NCBI GenBank assembly: GCA_025766275.1
Contig: JAFKAC010000015.1
Location: forward strand, 310,001 to 374,000
DNA from: Lactarius indigo
Lineage: Eukaryota; Basidiomycota; Agaricomycetes; Russulales; Russulaceae
Reading direction: 5' to 3'
Length of the DNA: 64,000 bases
Shown here: positions 31,101 through 42,000 of the stretch, in pieces
Layout of the letters: each line of letters starts with the position of its first letter
Numbering within the stretch: the stretch's first letter is position 1
Notes under the pieces: model-generated
The model's input: the letters and a program-made list of their open reading frames with translations, nothing else
The model's database searches: none
What the model was told of the DNA's origin: nothing
Program-made: the position numbers and the translations under genes

Positions 31101-32972
31101 ACGCACCCTAGTTTCAAGTTAGCCCCAAAAAGATATGGACCCTTCAGGGTCACAAAGAAGATCTCCGCCACCACATATGCCCTGAAACTTCCCCATCAAT
31201 GGCGGATCCACCCAGTATTCCATGCGTCACTCCTGATGCCATACAAAGAAACCTCCATACATGGAAAGAACTTTACGGAACCACCCCCAGATCTAGTAGA
31301 TGGAGAACAGGAGTGGGAAGTCGAGAAAATACTAGAAAAAAGATGCCACAGGAACCAGTTACAGTTCCTAATCAAGTGGAAGGGATACTCCGATGCACAC
31401 AACAGTTGGGAACCAGAAAAGAACCTCAACGCCCCAGAACTTATTCAGGAACACTTTGAAAGCAACCCCAGAAGCGAAGGAGCAAAGCAATGGTTAAAAC
31501 GAAAGGAAGTAACAGTACGAACAGCAACCACCTTCCCCACTAGCTTCCTCACCATGCCCTCTCGCTCCTCCTCTGTAGAACGTCTTGTTGCTCGTGCCAT
31601 GGAAAGAGGCTCCTTTGACGAAACACCCTCTGTCACACCCTCCTCTGGCTATTCTCCCTTCCCAGCACGACCCCCTTCCTTGCCTTCACTCATCCAGGAA
31701 CCACAACCCATCGATCCCACCATGCCCAGCGTCATAGAAACAGAAGGAGGAGGAATAGCCCTTCGCGTTCCCCCTCCTGGACACACAGCTCCCCCTACTC
31801 CCGAGATACACCGACCTACCACCTCCCCCCCTGATCCTAGAGTGGCCATGGCTCGTCTCAGCGAAATAGCCAACGACCCAATCATGGACGCACTCCCCAT
31901 TAACTATGAAAGGATGCACATCACTGCGGAAGAAGACGACGACCCTGGCTACCCCTTCTTCTTGAATGACCCCTGGAGCAGCCGCTATGTCCACTTCCTC
32001 ATCCCTGACGACGCTGACCCAACCTCGTACATCCGAAAGGATGCCAAATGGATCAAGATCAGCGAAAACAAAGAAGATGTCATCGGCACCATGGGCAAGA
32101 ACCTCCCTCACTATGGCCTCCCCCTTTTTCTCCTTCCTAGAGACGACGACCCCCACAATCCAGCTCCCCCCATCACCCCAGCTCAGATGCAGAACTTGGA
32201 CGAAGCTTCCCCCACAGCCAGACAAGTCGATGAAGTCCTAGAAGACCTGAAAGATGACCGCCTTACAGCAGAAGTCTCTAGGACTCGCCGACTCTTGCGA
32301 AACCAGAAGGCCCTCCGAAAGGAGATTGAAGGCCTGTACAAGACGATGGAGCCCCTCAAAAGGCACCTCCTCAACATGGACATGCAACTAACCAGCACCC
32401 GAAAAAGGTTGCAAGAACACAAAGCCTATGTCCGGATTGCAGACCGATGGCTCACACTACACCCCCCTCCTCCGGAAGAAGAAACTCACCCCTTTGGAGT
32501 CCACCACATTCCTGCCCCTGCTCCACCTCGCTACCACTCCATGCCAAGACTCCACGACGAACCAGAGGGACCTAGCCCCTCTGCAGAAAGGAAGAAGAGA
32601 CGCAAGCGCAGAGCCAACAAGAAGGAGACTGGCACCATTCGACTTTGTTACAGGTGTCAGTCCGAAGACCACCTCTCCTTCGCCTGCCCTCAAAAACAGA
32701 AGTTTTGCTGGAGGTGTTCTAGCACTGACCACTTCCCCTATCAGTGCCTCTGGCCAGCCCCAGAAGAACGCACTCAGTGGTGTGGCAAGTGTTTTACCAG
32801 CAACAGCCATGAAGAAATCAAGTGCCCCAAGTATGAAAATTGTCGCAAGTGTGGGGCCCATGGTCCCTTCAACTTCCTTCGCCAACATCGCTGCCCCCTC
32901 CCTCGCGAAAGCACCCCCTCCAACGATGTAGATAACGATGTCTATGACCTGATGGACTTCGAAGCACTCTAG
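28083..32972 (+). CDS. Pol of chromovirus A with long post-chromodomain extension
   Basis: The polyprotein carries protease (LLDSGATDN, near 28213), reverse transcriptase (YMDD, 29187-29198), RNase H (EVDASAFATGAIL near 29640, TDHKN, DALSR), integrase zinc finger (GHPG...CATCQ, 30255-30370), and a DDE core with D in ALDFITKLP (~30457), D in VISDRDPRF (~30640) and E in GQSERTNQW (~30750). The chromodomain follows (EWEVEKILEKR...FLIKWKGYSDAHNSWEP, 31310-31460). About 500 more residues then continue in frame. They hold a Pro-rich stretch, a segment NLPHYGLPLFLLP, a coiled coil (DDRLTAEVSRTRRLLRNQ..., 32245-32450) and four CX2C-H-C fingers (32645-32910, e.g. CYRCQSEDHLSFAC, CWRCSSTDHFPYQC). Typical chromovirus pol ends soon after the chromodomain. 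No internal stop was found. Reached by -1 frameshifting from gag. Confidence 0.92.
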   Translation, partial: GFLRCRPVRADREANSMYSVRDSAMTIKVLVRLYYKEARINVLLDSGATDNLIDRNLIQKLGLGTTPLKPPRLVRNVDGSLNKDGTMTETCQLWIKRGEEETPFQFFVTSLGEDRMIFGYPWFEHENPDIDWKKQELKGEAVTILTGGYHFRRKRHQEAKAAATKTTFDPVKETAIPEEYQRHNKVFSDEEAQRFPPEREEDHPITLRPDAPNKINCKIYPLTPEEDKELKAYLDENIAKGYIYEGSSPYASSFFFRKKTDGGLHPILDYRPLNTWTIKDTYPLPLISDILTNLNGKTLFSKFDIRWGYHNIRIKEEDQWKAAFKTPRGLFIPRVMTFGLTNAPATFARTMSRILRPLMDKYPRELFVYMDDVLIATEEDTERHRQIVHEFLEICEKESYFLKASKCVFEQRKIHYLGIVIDGSQIKIDPKKVEGLQDWPRDIKSVKQARSVLGTLSYQRPFIPNFAHLARPITDTIKTSEGPFRWTKEAAEALEALITLVCKDPILCQPDMDKPFELEVDASAFATGAILTQRDSQNKPQAVGYFSKSFSEAERNYDIHDRELLAVIRGLEHWRHLLLGSPHEITVFTDHKNLEYYRHPRQINRRVARYIPRLADYHIKLHHKPGPQNHADALSRHPDHDTGAGDNTDVVVLTPTIFANSALSIRIDDRVMAHQLDHQDTLDEWAAPFHLVKQGKHWWRGDKLVVVDNTPLKRGVISLFHDTKTAGHPGITKTLWLVSQDFWWPNMKDDISAYVKGCATCQSNKNFPGNPKPLIFPIKTNPEALPFETIALDFITKLPQSEDNDTILTITDHDCSKAAFFIPCSETIDAEGVAKLYAKTVLPHYGLPRRVISDRDPRFTAKFIKELCRVLDIEQNISTAYHPQTDGQSERTNQWLEQYLRMFINHQQDNWTELLPLAQYTHNSWPSATTKKAPYELILGYIPRVHQPERTTTVPGTQERLERIQEARRTAQAAITHAQSLYKGSSRFEQHTEGDSVWLDARNLKTTHPSFKLAPKRYGPFRVTKKISATTYALKLPHQWRIHPVFHASLLMPYKETSIHGKNFTEPPPDLVDGEQEWEVEKILEKRCHRNQLQFLIKWKGYSDAHNSWEPEKNLNAPELIQEHFESNPRSEGAKQWLKRKEVTVRTATTFPTSFLTMPSRSSSVERLVARAMERGSFDETPSVTPSSGYSPFPARPPSLPSLIQEPQPIDPTMPSVIETEGGGIALRVPPPGHTAPPTPEIHRPTTSPPDPRVAMARLSEIANDPIMDALPINYERMHITAEEDDDPGYPFFLNDPWSSRYVHFLIPDDADPTSYIRKDAKWIKISENKEDVIGTMGKNLPHYGLPLFLLPRDDDPHNPAPPITPAQMQNLDEASPTARQVDEVLEDLKDDRLTAEVSRTRRLLRNQKALRKEIEGLYKTMEPLKRHLLNMDMQLTSTRKRLQEHKAYVRIADRWLTLHPPPPEEETHPFGVHHIPAPAPPRYHSMPRLHDEPEGPSPSAERKKRRKRRANKKETGTIRLCYRCQSEDHLSFACPQKQKFCWRCSSTDHFPYQCLWPAPEERTQWCGKCFTSNSHEEIKCPKYENCRKCGAHGPFNFLRQHRCPLPRESTPSNDVDNDVYDLMDFEAL

Positions 32973-32985
32973 GGAGAGTTGACTT

Positions 32986-32994
32986 AGAGAGGGG
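32986..32994 (+). other. Polypurine tract of chromovirus A
   Basis: AGAGAGGGG lies four bases before the 3' LTR and should prime plus-strand synthesis. Confidence 0.65.
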
Positions 32995-32998
32995 CTCA

Positions 32999-33575
32999 TG
33001 TTATGATCCGACGCTTCGGACCTAAGTCACAGTATGTCTCCACCCTGCCTTCCCCCTTTGTACTATACCTTGTTACCAAAGGAGCTACTGTTACTAGTGG
33101 CGCTGTTTCTTTGATCCGAACTTCTGTTTACTCCGTTTAGTCTCTTTGATATTGTGTGGACTTGTGTTCATGTTGTTTGGAACCCTGTCCTATATAAACC
33201 TGTACCATAGACCGTAGGAAGCCAGACTTGGCTTCGTTTGCAATCTAGCAACCTTGCCTCCGTACTTTGGTGTGACCTCGTCTTACCCCTCTCTTCTTGT
33301 GCATCCCCTACCTCAGTCCCTGACCAGGACACTTCGAAGTCTTTGCAGTTGAACTATATCAACGGGTTACACCTGTTATACTCTGTGCACTAGCAAGATC
33401 AAGTGTAGAGAAGTGTTAGACACTTCGGACGAGGAGTCCTACATTACAGAGTAGTGCAGCACCTTGTGCCACACCTTATCACTCGTATTTCATAGCAATA
33501 AGACAACAGAGGTCTTCGCTTGATACTTGTGTGATTCAGAACCTCTAGAACCCACGCCCCCGCTAGGGCGTAACA
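32999..33575 (+). repeat. 3' LTR of chromovirus A
   Basis: 577 bp, nearly identical to the 5' LTR. It is followed by the target duplication ATAAT. Confidence 0.95.
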
Positions 33576-36451
33576 ATAATGGTGTGGGACATCCTTACAA
33601 TTATGTGGGACATGTTCATAGATGATGTGAGATATCCTCACAATGGCATGGGACATCCCTATAATGGTGTTAGATATCCCTGGAATGGTGTCGGATGTCC
33701 CGACATATAGTGTGGGACATCTCTGCAATGGTATGGGATGTTCATACAATGATATGGGACATCCCTGTAATGGTGTTGGATGTCCCTGTAATGGTGTAAG
33801 ACATCCTTACAATTATATGGGACATGTTCATTGATGATGTGGAATATCCTCACAATGGCATGGGAGATCCCTATAATGGTGTAGGACATCCCCCCATTGG
33901 TGTTGGATGTCCTGACAGATCATGTGGGACATCCTCACAATGGTATGGGAGGTTCATACAATGATATGGGACATCCCTGTAATGGTGTCGGATGTCCCGA
34001 CATATAGTGTGGGACATCCCCACAATGGTATGAGGGGTTCATACAATGATATGGGACATCTCTGTAATGGTGTTGGATGTCCTGTAATGATGTAGGACAT
34101 TCTTATAATGATGTGGGACATCCTTACAATTATGTGGGACATGTTCATAGATGATGTGGAATATCCTCACAATGGCATGGGAGATCCCTATAATGGTGTA
34201 GGACATCCCCCTGTTGGTGTTGGATGTCCTGACAGATCATGTGGGACATCCTCACAATGGTATGGGAGGTTCATACAATGATATGGGACATCCCTGTAAT
34301 GGTGTCGGATGTCCCAACATATAGTGTGGGACATCCCCACAATGGTATGAGAGGTTTATACAATGATATGGGACATCCCTGTAATGGTGTCGGATGTCCC
34401 TGTAATGGTGTAAGACATCCTTACAATTATGTGGGACATGTTCATAGATGATGTGGGATATCCTCAGAATGGCATGGGACATCCCTATAATGGTGTTAGA
34501 TATCCCTGGAATGGTGTCGGGTGTCCCGACATATAGTGTGGGACATCCCCACAATGGTATGAGATGTTCATACAATGATATGGGACATCTCTGTAATGGT
34601 GTTGGATGTTCCTGTAATGATGTAGGACATTCCTATAATGGTGTGGGACATCCTTACAATTATGTGGGACATGTTCATAGATGATGTGGAATATCCTCAC
34701 AATGGCATGGGAGATCCATATAATGGTGTAGGACATCCCCCTGTTGGTGTTGGATGTCCTGACAGATCATGTGGGACATCCTCACAATGGTATGGGAGGT
34801 TCATACAATGATATGGGACATCCTTGTAATGGTGTCGGATGTCCCGACATATAGTGTGGGACATCCCCACAATGGTATGAGAGGTTTATACAATGATATG
34901 GGACATCCCTGTAATGGTGTCGGATGTCCCTTTAATGGTGTAAGATATCCTTACAATTATGTTGGACATGTTCATTGATGATGTGGGACATCCCCACAAT
35001 GGCATAGGACATCTGTGGGACATCCCGATAATGGTGTGGGACACCCTCAAAATGTTGTAGGACATGCTGACCCCATTGTAGGGATGTTTTACATCATTGT
35101 GTGGTTGTCCTACATTATTGTAGAGATATCTGATACCATTACAGGAATATCCCATATCATTGTCAGGATATCCCATACCACTGTAGTGGTGTCCCACACC
35201 ATCTATTGGAATATCCCACACCATTGTTGAGATATCCTACACCATGGTGTTGATGTCCTATTATCTCCTATGTCATTGTGGGGATGTCCCATGCCATCTG
35301 TTGTAATGTCCCATATCATTTTATGAACATCTCATACCATTGTGGGGATGTCCCACACTATATGTCGGGACACCCGACACCATTCCAGGGATATCCAACA
35401 CCATTATGGGGATGACCTAGATCATCTGTCAGCACACCCTACAATATTTGGAGGGTGTCCCACACCATTATGTAGATGTCCCATGCCATTGTGAGGATAT
35501 CCCACATCATTAATGAACATGTCCCACATAATTGTAAGGATGTCTCACACCATTATAAGGATGTCCTACATCATTACAGGGACATCCAACACTATTACAG
35601 GGATGTCCTATATCATTGTATAAACCTCTCATATCATTGTGGGGATGTCCCACACTATATGTCGGGACATCCAACACCATTCCAGGGATATCCAACACCA
35701 TTATAGGGATCTCCCATGCCATTGTGAGGATATTCCACATCATCTATGAACATGTCCCACATAATTGTAAGGATGTCCCACATCATTATAAGAATGTCCT
35801 ACATCATTACAGGACATCCAACACCATTACAGGGATGTCCCATATCATTGTATAAACCTCTCATACCATTGTGGGGATGTCCCACACTATATGTTGGGAC
35901 ATCCGACACCATTACAGGGATGTCCCATATCATTGTATGAACCTCCCATACCATTGTGAGGATGTCCCACATGATCTGTCAGGACATCCAACACCAATGG
36001 GGGGATGTCCTACACCATTATAGGGATCTCCCATGCCATTGTGAGGATATTCCACATCATCTATGAACATGTCCCACATAATTGTAAGGATGTCCCACAT
36101 CATTATAAGAATGTCCTACATCATTACAGGACATCCAACACCATTACAGGGATGTCCCATATCATTGTATAAACCTCTCATACCATTGTGGGGATGTCCC
36201 ACACTATATGTTGGGACATCCGACACCATTACAGGGATGTCCCATATCATTGTATGAACCTCCCATACCATTGTGAGGATGTCCCACATGATCTGTCAGG
36301 ACATCCAACACCAATGGGGGGATGTCCTACACCATTATAGGGATCTCCCATGCCATTGTGAGGATATTCCACATCATCAATGAACATGTCCCATATAATT
36401 GTAAGGATGTCTTACACCATTACAGGGACATCCAACACCATTACAGGGATG
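33576..36451. repeat. 21-bp repeat arrays around the centre of Y1
   Basis: From 33576 to about 34980 units read GGGACATCC...AATGGTG. From about 35480 they read as the reverse complement (GATGTCCCACACCATTAT). The centre 34980-35480 is a diverged, non-array-like segment that recurs at 46950-47260. A higher-order repeat of 317 bp is exact enough that 35746-35940 and 36063-36257 encode the same 64-codon frame. The 21-bp length keeps several frames open on both strands, producing heptapeptide ORFs that I regard as non-coding. Confidence 0.85.
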
Positions 36452-36949
36452 TGTCACGTTTCGACTTGGATGGACTGCGCGATTCATACCCTTACTGTAC
36501 CGGTTGTCACTACGACGGTAAGGTATATTAGTGACGGACTTACTTACGGCGATACGGTAGTGCGATAGGCGATAAGGACTTGATAGCTGACTGATGACCG
36601 AAGCCACTAATACTGGTACTAGTAGTATTAGGGTTCGCGCTGTTTCTGCGATACGTTGGACGCTACTTACTGTGACCCATAGCAGCGCTTCAAAGCCTGC
36701 TCGTTTGTGTATTTAAACTGTCTTGTGGAGACCAAGATACGCCATCTTGGTCTTCTTGAATCGTCACTTGTTCTTCTCTTCTCTTCTCTCTTCGCCTCTA
36801 GATCGTGACTTCGACTTGCCGGTGTACCTTCAAGTATTCACTAAGGCAAAGACTTGGACCTCCGCGTCTTCAAGGTTGAGACTTCAATACAGCTAAGTTG
36901 TTACCGCCAATCGAGCTCAAGTCGAGCTAAACGTCGTGGCGACGTTACA
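36452..36949 (+). repeat. 5' LTR of chromovirus B
   Basis: TGTCACGTTTCG...GACGTTACA. One difference from the 3' LTR (TACGACGG against TACGGCGG). Confidence 0.95.
36710..36754 (+). promoter_or_regulatory. LTR-B promoter and predicted transcript start
   Basis: TATTTAAA (36710-36717) is 34 nt before ATCTTGGTCTT (36744-36754), the reverse complement of the primer-binding site. A 10-bp stem AGACCAAGAT/ATCTTGGTCT with a 5-nt loop (36729-36753) includes that segment. Confidence 0.6.
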
Positions 36950-36951
36950 TT

Positions 36952-36962
36952 AAGACCAAGAT
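36952..36962 (+). other. Self-priming primer-binding site of chromovirus B
   Basis: AAGACCAAGAT begins two bases inside the LTR end and is complementary over 11 nt to 36744-36754. Confidence 0.7.
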
Positions 36963-36968
36963 ACCACC

Positions 36969-39032
36969 GTGGCCGTAACAACAAGAGATCAGTGGATGAG
37001 CTTTCGTCCTTACTCGCTCCAAAGAAGAGGAGAACGCAACGTCCCCACGCGCTTTTTACAAGCTGCCAGCTGGAGGGAACGACAAGAAGAAACCGGATAT
37101 TTCGTGGAATTCAACGGACCTACCAGGTTCCGCCCAGTTGAGTTCAATTTCGATCACCTGTGCTGGGTGGAGGTTACGTGGAACCCCATAGACTCCCAGT
37201 GGGACGCAGTACGACCAGCCGGACCCAGATACCACTGCGACATCGACGCGCGAGAGCTTAACACTAGATCAGATTGGGGTCCCATTGACGGACAACTACG
37301 AGAACACTCCACAGGAGAAGTAGTAACGGAAGAAGAAGGTGAACTCAGTCAAGCAGAAAGTGAAGGACGAGACCCAAACCAGACAGAGACTAGCGGAGGA
37401 GCCATACAAGATTTCCTTATAGAACGAGCTGAGTCTGCGCATATCACCGAACCCGAACCTATTCACATCCGATCCCCAGCCATCATGGCCACGATCACGC
37501 GCGCAATGGAGGAAGTCGCAATGGAAGAAGCACGGATAATACAAGATGAGGCAAGAAATATTGTCATGCCCATCAACCCAGAGACAGGAGTACGTATGAC
37601 CGCAGATGATGCCGCGATCTTCCGAGCGATAGGGTCAGACAGAGGAGACCCCCCATCAGAAAGACGACCAACAATGGAGTTGCCCCCAGGAGTAGGAGGA
37701 CCAGGAGATGACCCGCCACCGCCATCAGGAGGAGGCATCCCGTTTGATCTGCGAAGAACCGAACCACCAAGAGGACCACCCCGCGATCCGCCCGGCGGTG
37801 GAGGAGGTGGAGGAGGCGGGGGTGGCGGTGACGCCGGAGGAGGGGATAGAGGACACCCCAGCGAGAAGTTGACCGGTGAGCCACCCTCTATCTTTGACGG
37901 AGACAGACTTAAAGTCGACCAATTCCTCACACAGTGGCACGTCTATTGGGGCATGAATCTAGACGCCCCCATTATGCGCAACGACTACAGGAGGTGTCTC
38001 CTGTTCCTCTCATATATCAAGGGCAGAGCGGTCAGCGAATGGGTCCTATCCTTCCTGAACTGGCTCAATCGGCAAATACAACGGGGAATCAGCCCCTACA
38101 CTCGAGGATTGTGGGACGCGGTGGCTGATGGCTTCAGCCAAAGATTCGAAAATACGTTGGAACGGGAACAAGCACAAGCCATACTGCGAAAAGGCTTCAA
38201 AATGGCAGGAGAGGACATTGACAAGTACGTCAATGACTTTGAACAGTTAGCGCGGAAGGCTCATTATCACCTCAACGAACCACAAACCATCGACCTGTTT
38301 ACGTCGGGACTGCCCAAGGAACTGTTCAAGAACGCGTTCCAGTTTGACGAACCAATAACATTCGACGATTGGAAGCGAGCTGTCCTCAAATGACAGAAGA
38401 ACTACATTCATCTCAAGGCACGGCTTAACGAACACAAAAGTACAACGACCCAACCAAAGAAGCAGACGGGCAACGCAGGATGGACGCTCCCGCAAAACCT
38501 ACCACAGACCAACCCATGGGCCATGGACACCTCCGCCGACCGAGCCAAGGTACGACTAGCCGGATCCGAGGACATTGACTTCAACAAGCTGCCTCATCAT
38601 GACTGGCCGGCGCCGCCCTTCCCCCCACGGGGAGGACCCAGGGTTAGGGGACGAGGAAGAGGCGGATCTAGGAAGGACTTGAGGAATGTCCTCTGCTATA
38701 ACTGTAACGCTCCAGGCCACCTCTCACGAAATTGCCCATACCCCCGACAGCAAAGGCAATGGCCAAATGCCCCGTCAAGCAGCAGAATGACGGAGACCAC
38801 CTGGCCATTGCAATGGCCGGGATCCCCGGGACCCACGTCTCAATACGAGCCATCGTTGCCGGGATATGCGACGCCGGCACCCAGCGCGACGCCCGCGCCA
38901 CAAATCAAAGCAGCAAAGACGGCGGGAGAACAAGCGAAGGAATGGCTGACGCAGGTAGCCAACAGTACGGACGAGGTGAAGGACCTCATACTTCAAGACC
39001 TGTGGGGAAAAGAGGGTTTTCAGAGCGCCTGA
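36969..39032 (+). pseudogene. Gag of chromovirus B, one in-frame TGA
   Basis: The frame runs from GTG 36969 (first ATG 36996) to TGA 39032 and is broken only by TGA at 38391-38393 (...AVLK-stop-QKNYIHLKARL). The original codon was probably CGA Arg. The N-terminal part (FVEFNGPTRFRPVEFN) matches element A. A Pro-rich stretch and a run of about ten Gly (near 37795-37840) precede the capsid-like region (GEPPSIFDGDRLKVDQFL, LWDAVADGFSQRFE). After the stop come a basic Arg/Gly-rich patch (RGRGRGGSRKD) and one zinc knuckle CYNCNAPGHLSRNC (~38695). Without readthrough, the product loses the knuckle and cannot reach pol. Confidence 0.85.
39014..39020 (+). promoter_or_regulatory. -1 frameshift site GGGTTTT of chromovirus B
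   Basis: In the gag frame the codons read G GGT TTT, a canonical X XXY YYZ heptamer. After a -1 step the frame reads GGG TTT TCA GAG and continues as pol. The gag stop follows 10 nt later. Confidence 0.7.
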
Positions 39033-42000
39033 ACCCGTCAGTCTGGGTGAGGGCTTTACGATGTAATTCTGTAATTGTGACAACGCGCTATCGATCTTTG
39101 CGAATTCCAGTGACTGTCCACACGAATTACCAAACGACTGAAACACACGCATTGGTGGACTCCGGAGCCACCGACAATTTCATCCGACCAAGAATGGCAG
39201 CCCGGGCAGGAATCCCGATATGGCCCTTAGAAACGCCACGAAAAATATGGAACATAGATAATACGGAAAACAAAGCTGGGTTAATCACTCATTATGTTAA
39301 CCTAGAAGTGAAGACCCGCGGACAGATTAGAAGAATGACCTTTTTGGTCACCGACCTCGGCAGCGAAGACATGGTACTGGGCTATCCATGGCTAAGCGCC
39401 TTCGAGCCCATAATTAGTTGGGCGACAGCAACCATGCATCCGGACATGCAACCGGTAGTTCTGGCTACTACTGAAGAGCTACTCACGAGACCCGCTGTGC
39501 GGGCTCTAATTGTCGCAGAGAAAGAGGCAATCGTCCAAGAGTTAGGAGAAGAAGAAACCTTCGCAAGAGCCACCACTTCGACAGAGTTGGCCATATCGGC
39601 AAAACAGCAACAAACGGCAGCGGTGCTGCCACCGGTGTACGCAGAATACCATATGTTGTTCAACGAACAGGCCTCACATCGATTCCCTCCATCCCGACCC
39701 TGGGATCATGCTATTGACTTCAAGCCATCGGCGCCCGCGGCGATCGATTGCAAGATCTATCCTATGACGCAAAAGGAAGAAGGCGAATTGAAAGAATTCC
39801 TCGATGAAAAACTGAAACAGGGATACCTACGCCCTTCTATCTCCCCGTACGCCTCATCTTTCTTCTTTATCAAAAAGAAGGATGGGAAGCTACGCCCAGT
39901 ACAGGACTACCGTGTGATTAACTCGCACACCATTCGCAACCAGTACCCGCTGCCACTTATTCAAGACCTCATATTGGATCTCAGCAACGCCCACATCTAT
40001 ACGAAGCTTGACATCCGCTGGGGCTATAACAACATCCGCATTCGCGACGGAGATCAAGAGAAAGCGGCATTCAAAACCAAATTCGGCCTTTTCGAACCTA
40101 CGGTCATGTTCTTCGGCCTAACCAATTCCCCCGCAACCTTTCAGGCGATGATGAACCACATCTACCGCGATACGATCGCGAAGCACGAGCGGCTAGGGAC
40201 TACGATACGTGTTTACATGGACGATATCGGCATAGCCACTCATTTTGACCACAATCTAGCGGCTCATATCGCCGCCGTACGTGACGTACTGAGCGTCGCA
40301 CGCGAGCACGATCTCTACTTCAAACTTGAGAAGTGCCTGTTCCACCAACCGCGGATGGATTACCTGGGGGTAATCCTTGAAAGGGGGGTGACCCGAATGG
40401 ACCCTGTAAAAGTTCAAGGCATCAAAGACTGGCCTACGCCAACAAAAGTCAAAGACGTTCGATCGTTCCTGGGCTTCTGCAACTTTTACAGACTTTTCAT
40501 CCGCGGATTCGCAACTCATGCTAAACCACTCACCAAACTAACTAGGAAAGACGAAGAATGGAGATGGACGGACGAGGAAAACAACGCGTTCAATACCCTC
40601 AAACGCCTTGTGACTGAGGAACCGGTATTGGCGCACCCGGTCCTCCAAGATCCGTTTGAATTGGAAGTTGACGCTTCCGGATACGCGGTGGGAGCCGTAC
40701 TTTTACAACGAAAGTCTGACGGAAAACGACACCCTATAGGCTATTACTCAGCCACACTCTCGGAGGCAGAGCGAAACTACGACATCTACGACTTGGAGTT
40801 GCTCGCAATCGTCAAGGCGTTGCGGAACTGGAGACCGCTACTCGCCGGAGCCCCACATAAAATTAAGATTTACTCGGACCACCTCAACCTACAATATTGG
40901 AGGTCGCCACAGAAGATCAGCAGGCGAGTTGCCAGGGAAGTGCTCGAGCTTTCTGAGTACGACTTCGAGATTCACCACATCAAAGGAAAAAACAACGGTC
41001 GAGCAGACGCGCTCTCAAGACGACCCGACTACAACCAGGGAGAAGATGACAACAGCGAAGTAGTTGTCCTACCTCCCGAGGTTTTTGTAAGAACTCTCAA
41101 CGTCGCACGCACCTTCACCGCAAACCCGAACCTGCTCCAACCACGTCACCAACAAGACGACGAAGTAATCAAGGTATGGGTAGACCCTCATAACCTCAAG
41201 AAGATAGAAGGGGAATGGTACAAAGACGGCAGGTTCGTAATCACCGGACCAGCCTCGACATATCGGGTGCTAATACACAACCACCATGACTTACCAATAC
41301 ACGGCCACCCCGGAGTGGCAAGGACGCAGCGAATCCTGGAACGGCACTACTGGTGGCCGCGACTACGGAAGGACGTATATGAGTACGTCCAAGGCTGCGC
41401 GGAATGTCAGCGAAACAAAGTAAACACGAGGCCCATACGAGCCGCACTACATCCCATCACGCCAGTATTGGACGCTACACCCTTCCAAACCATAGCCATG
41501 GATTTTATCACCAAACTACCACCGTCACAGGGGTATGACAGCATACTGACAGTCACGGACCACGACTGCAGCAAAGCCTCCATCTTCATCCCCTGTCGAG
41601 AAGAGATAACAGCCGAAGAGACCGCAGCCCTGTATGTTGCTCACGTGTTCAAGCGCTTCGGACTACCGCGCAAGTGCATTAGTGATAGGGATCCACGATT
41701 TGCGTCAAAGTTCACCAGAGAAGTATGCCGAGTCCTAGGCATCCAGCAAAACATATCAACAGCGTATCACCCACGGACCGATGGACAGTCCGAGCGCACC
41801 AACCAGTGGTTGGAACAATACCTGCGCTTCTGGGTGAATGAGCGACAAGACAACTGGGTTGCTTATCTACCAATCGCCGAATTCGCTCATAATAACTGGC
41901 CACATGAGCATACGAAACAATCTCCATTTCAGCTTCTGATGGGATACAACCCACAAGCGGATTGGACTGATAAGCCGTCTCCTCTTCCTCAAGTCACAAG

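Larger units (their letters stand above)
25640..33575 (+). mobile_element. Ty3/Gypsy chromovirus A, complete
   Basis: This is a full-length element of 7936 bp. The LTRs are 577 bp each and differ at only about three positions. The flanking target duplication ATAAT is perfect (25635-25639 and 33576-33580). Gag and pol are open with pol in the -1 frame. Primer-binding site and polypurine tract are recognisable. It is inserted in a 21-bp array. No disabling mutation was seen, so it may still be competent. Confidence 0.95.

Noticed and set aside
33576..36451. Regular repeats resembling a CRISPR array
   Set aside because: Units are contiguous and degenerate with no unique spacers, orientation flips, and the DNA is eukaryotic.
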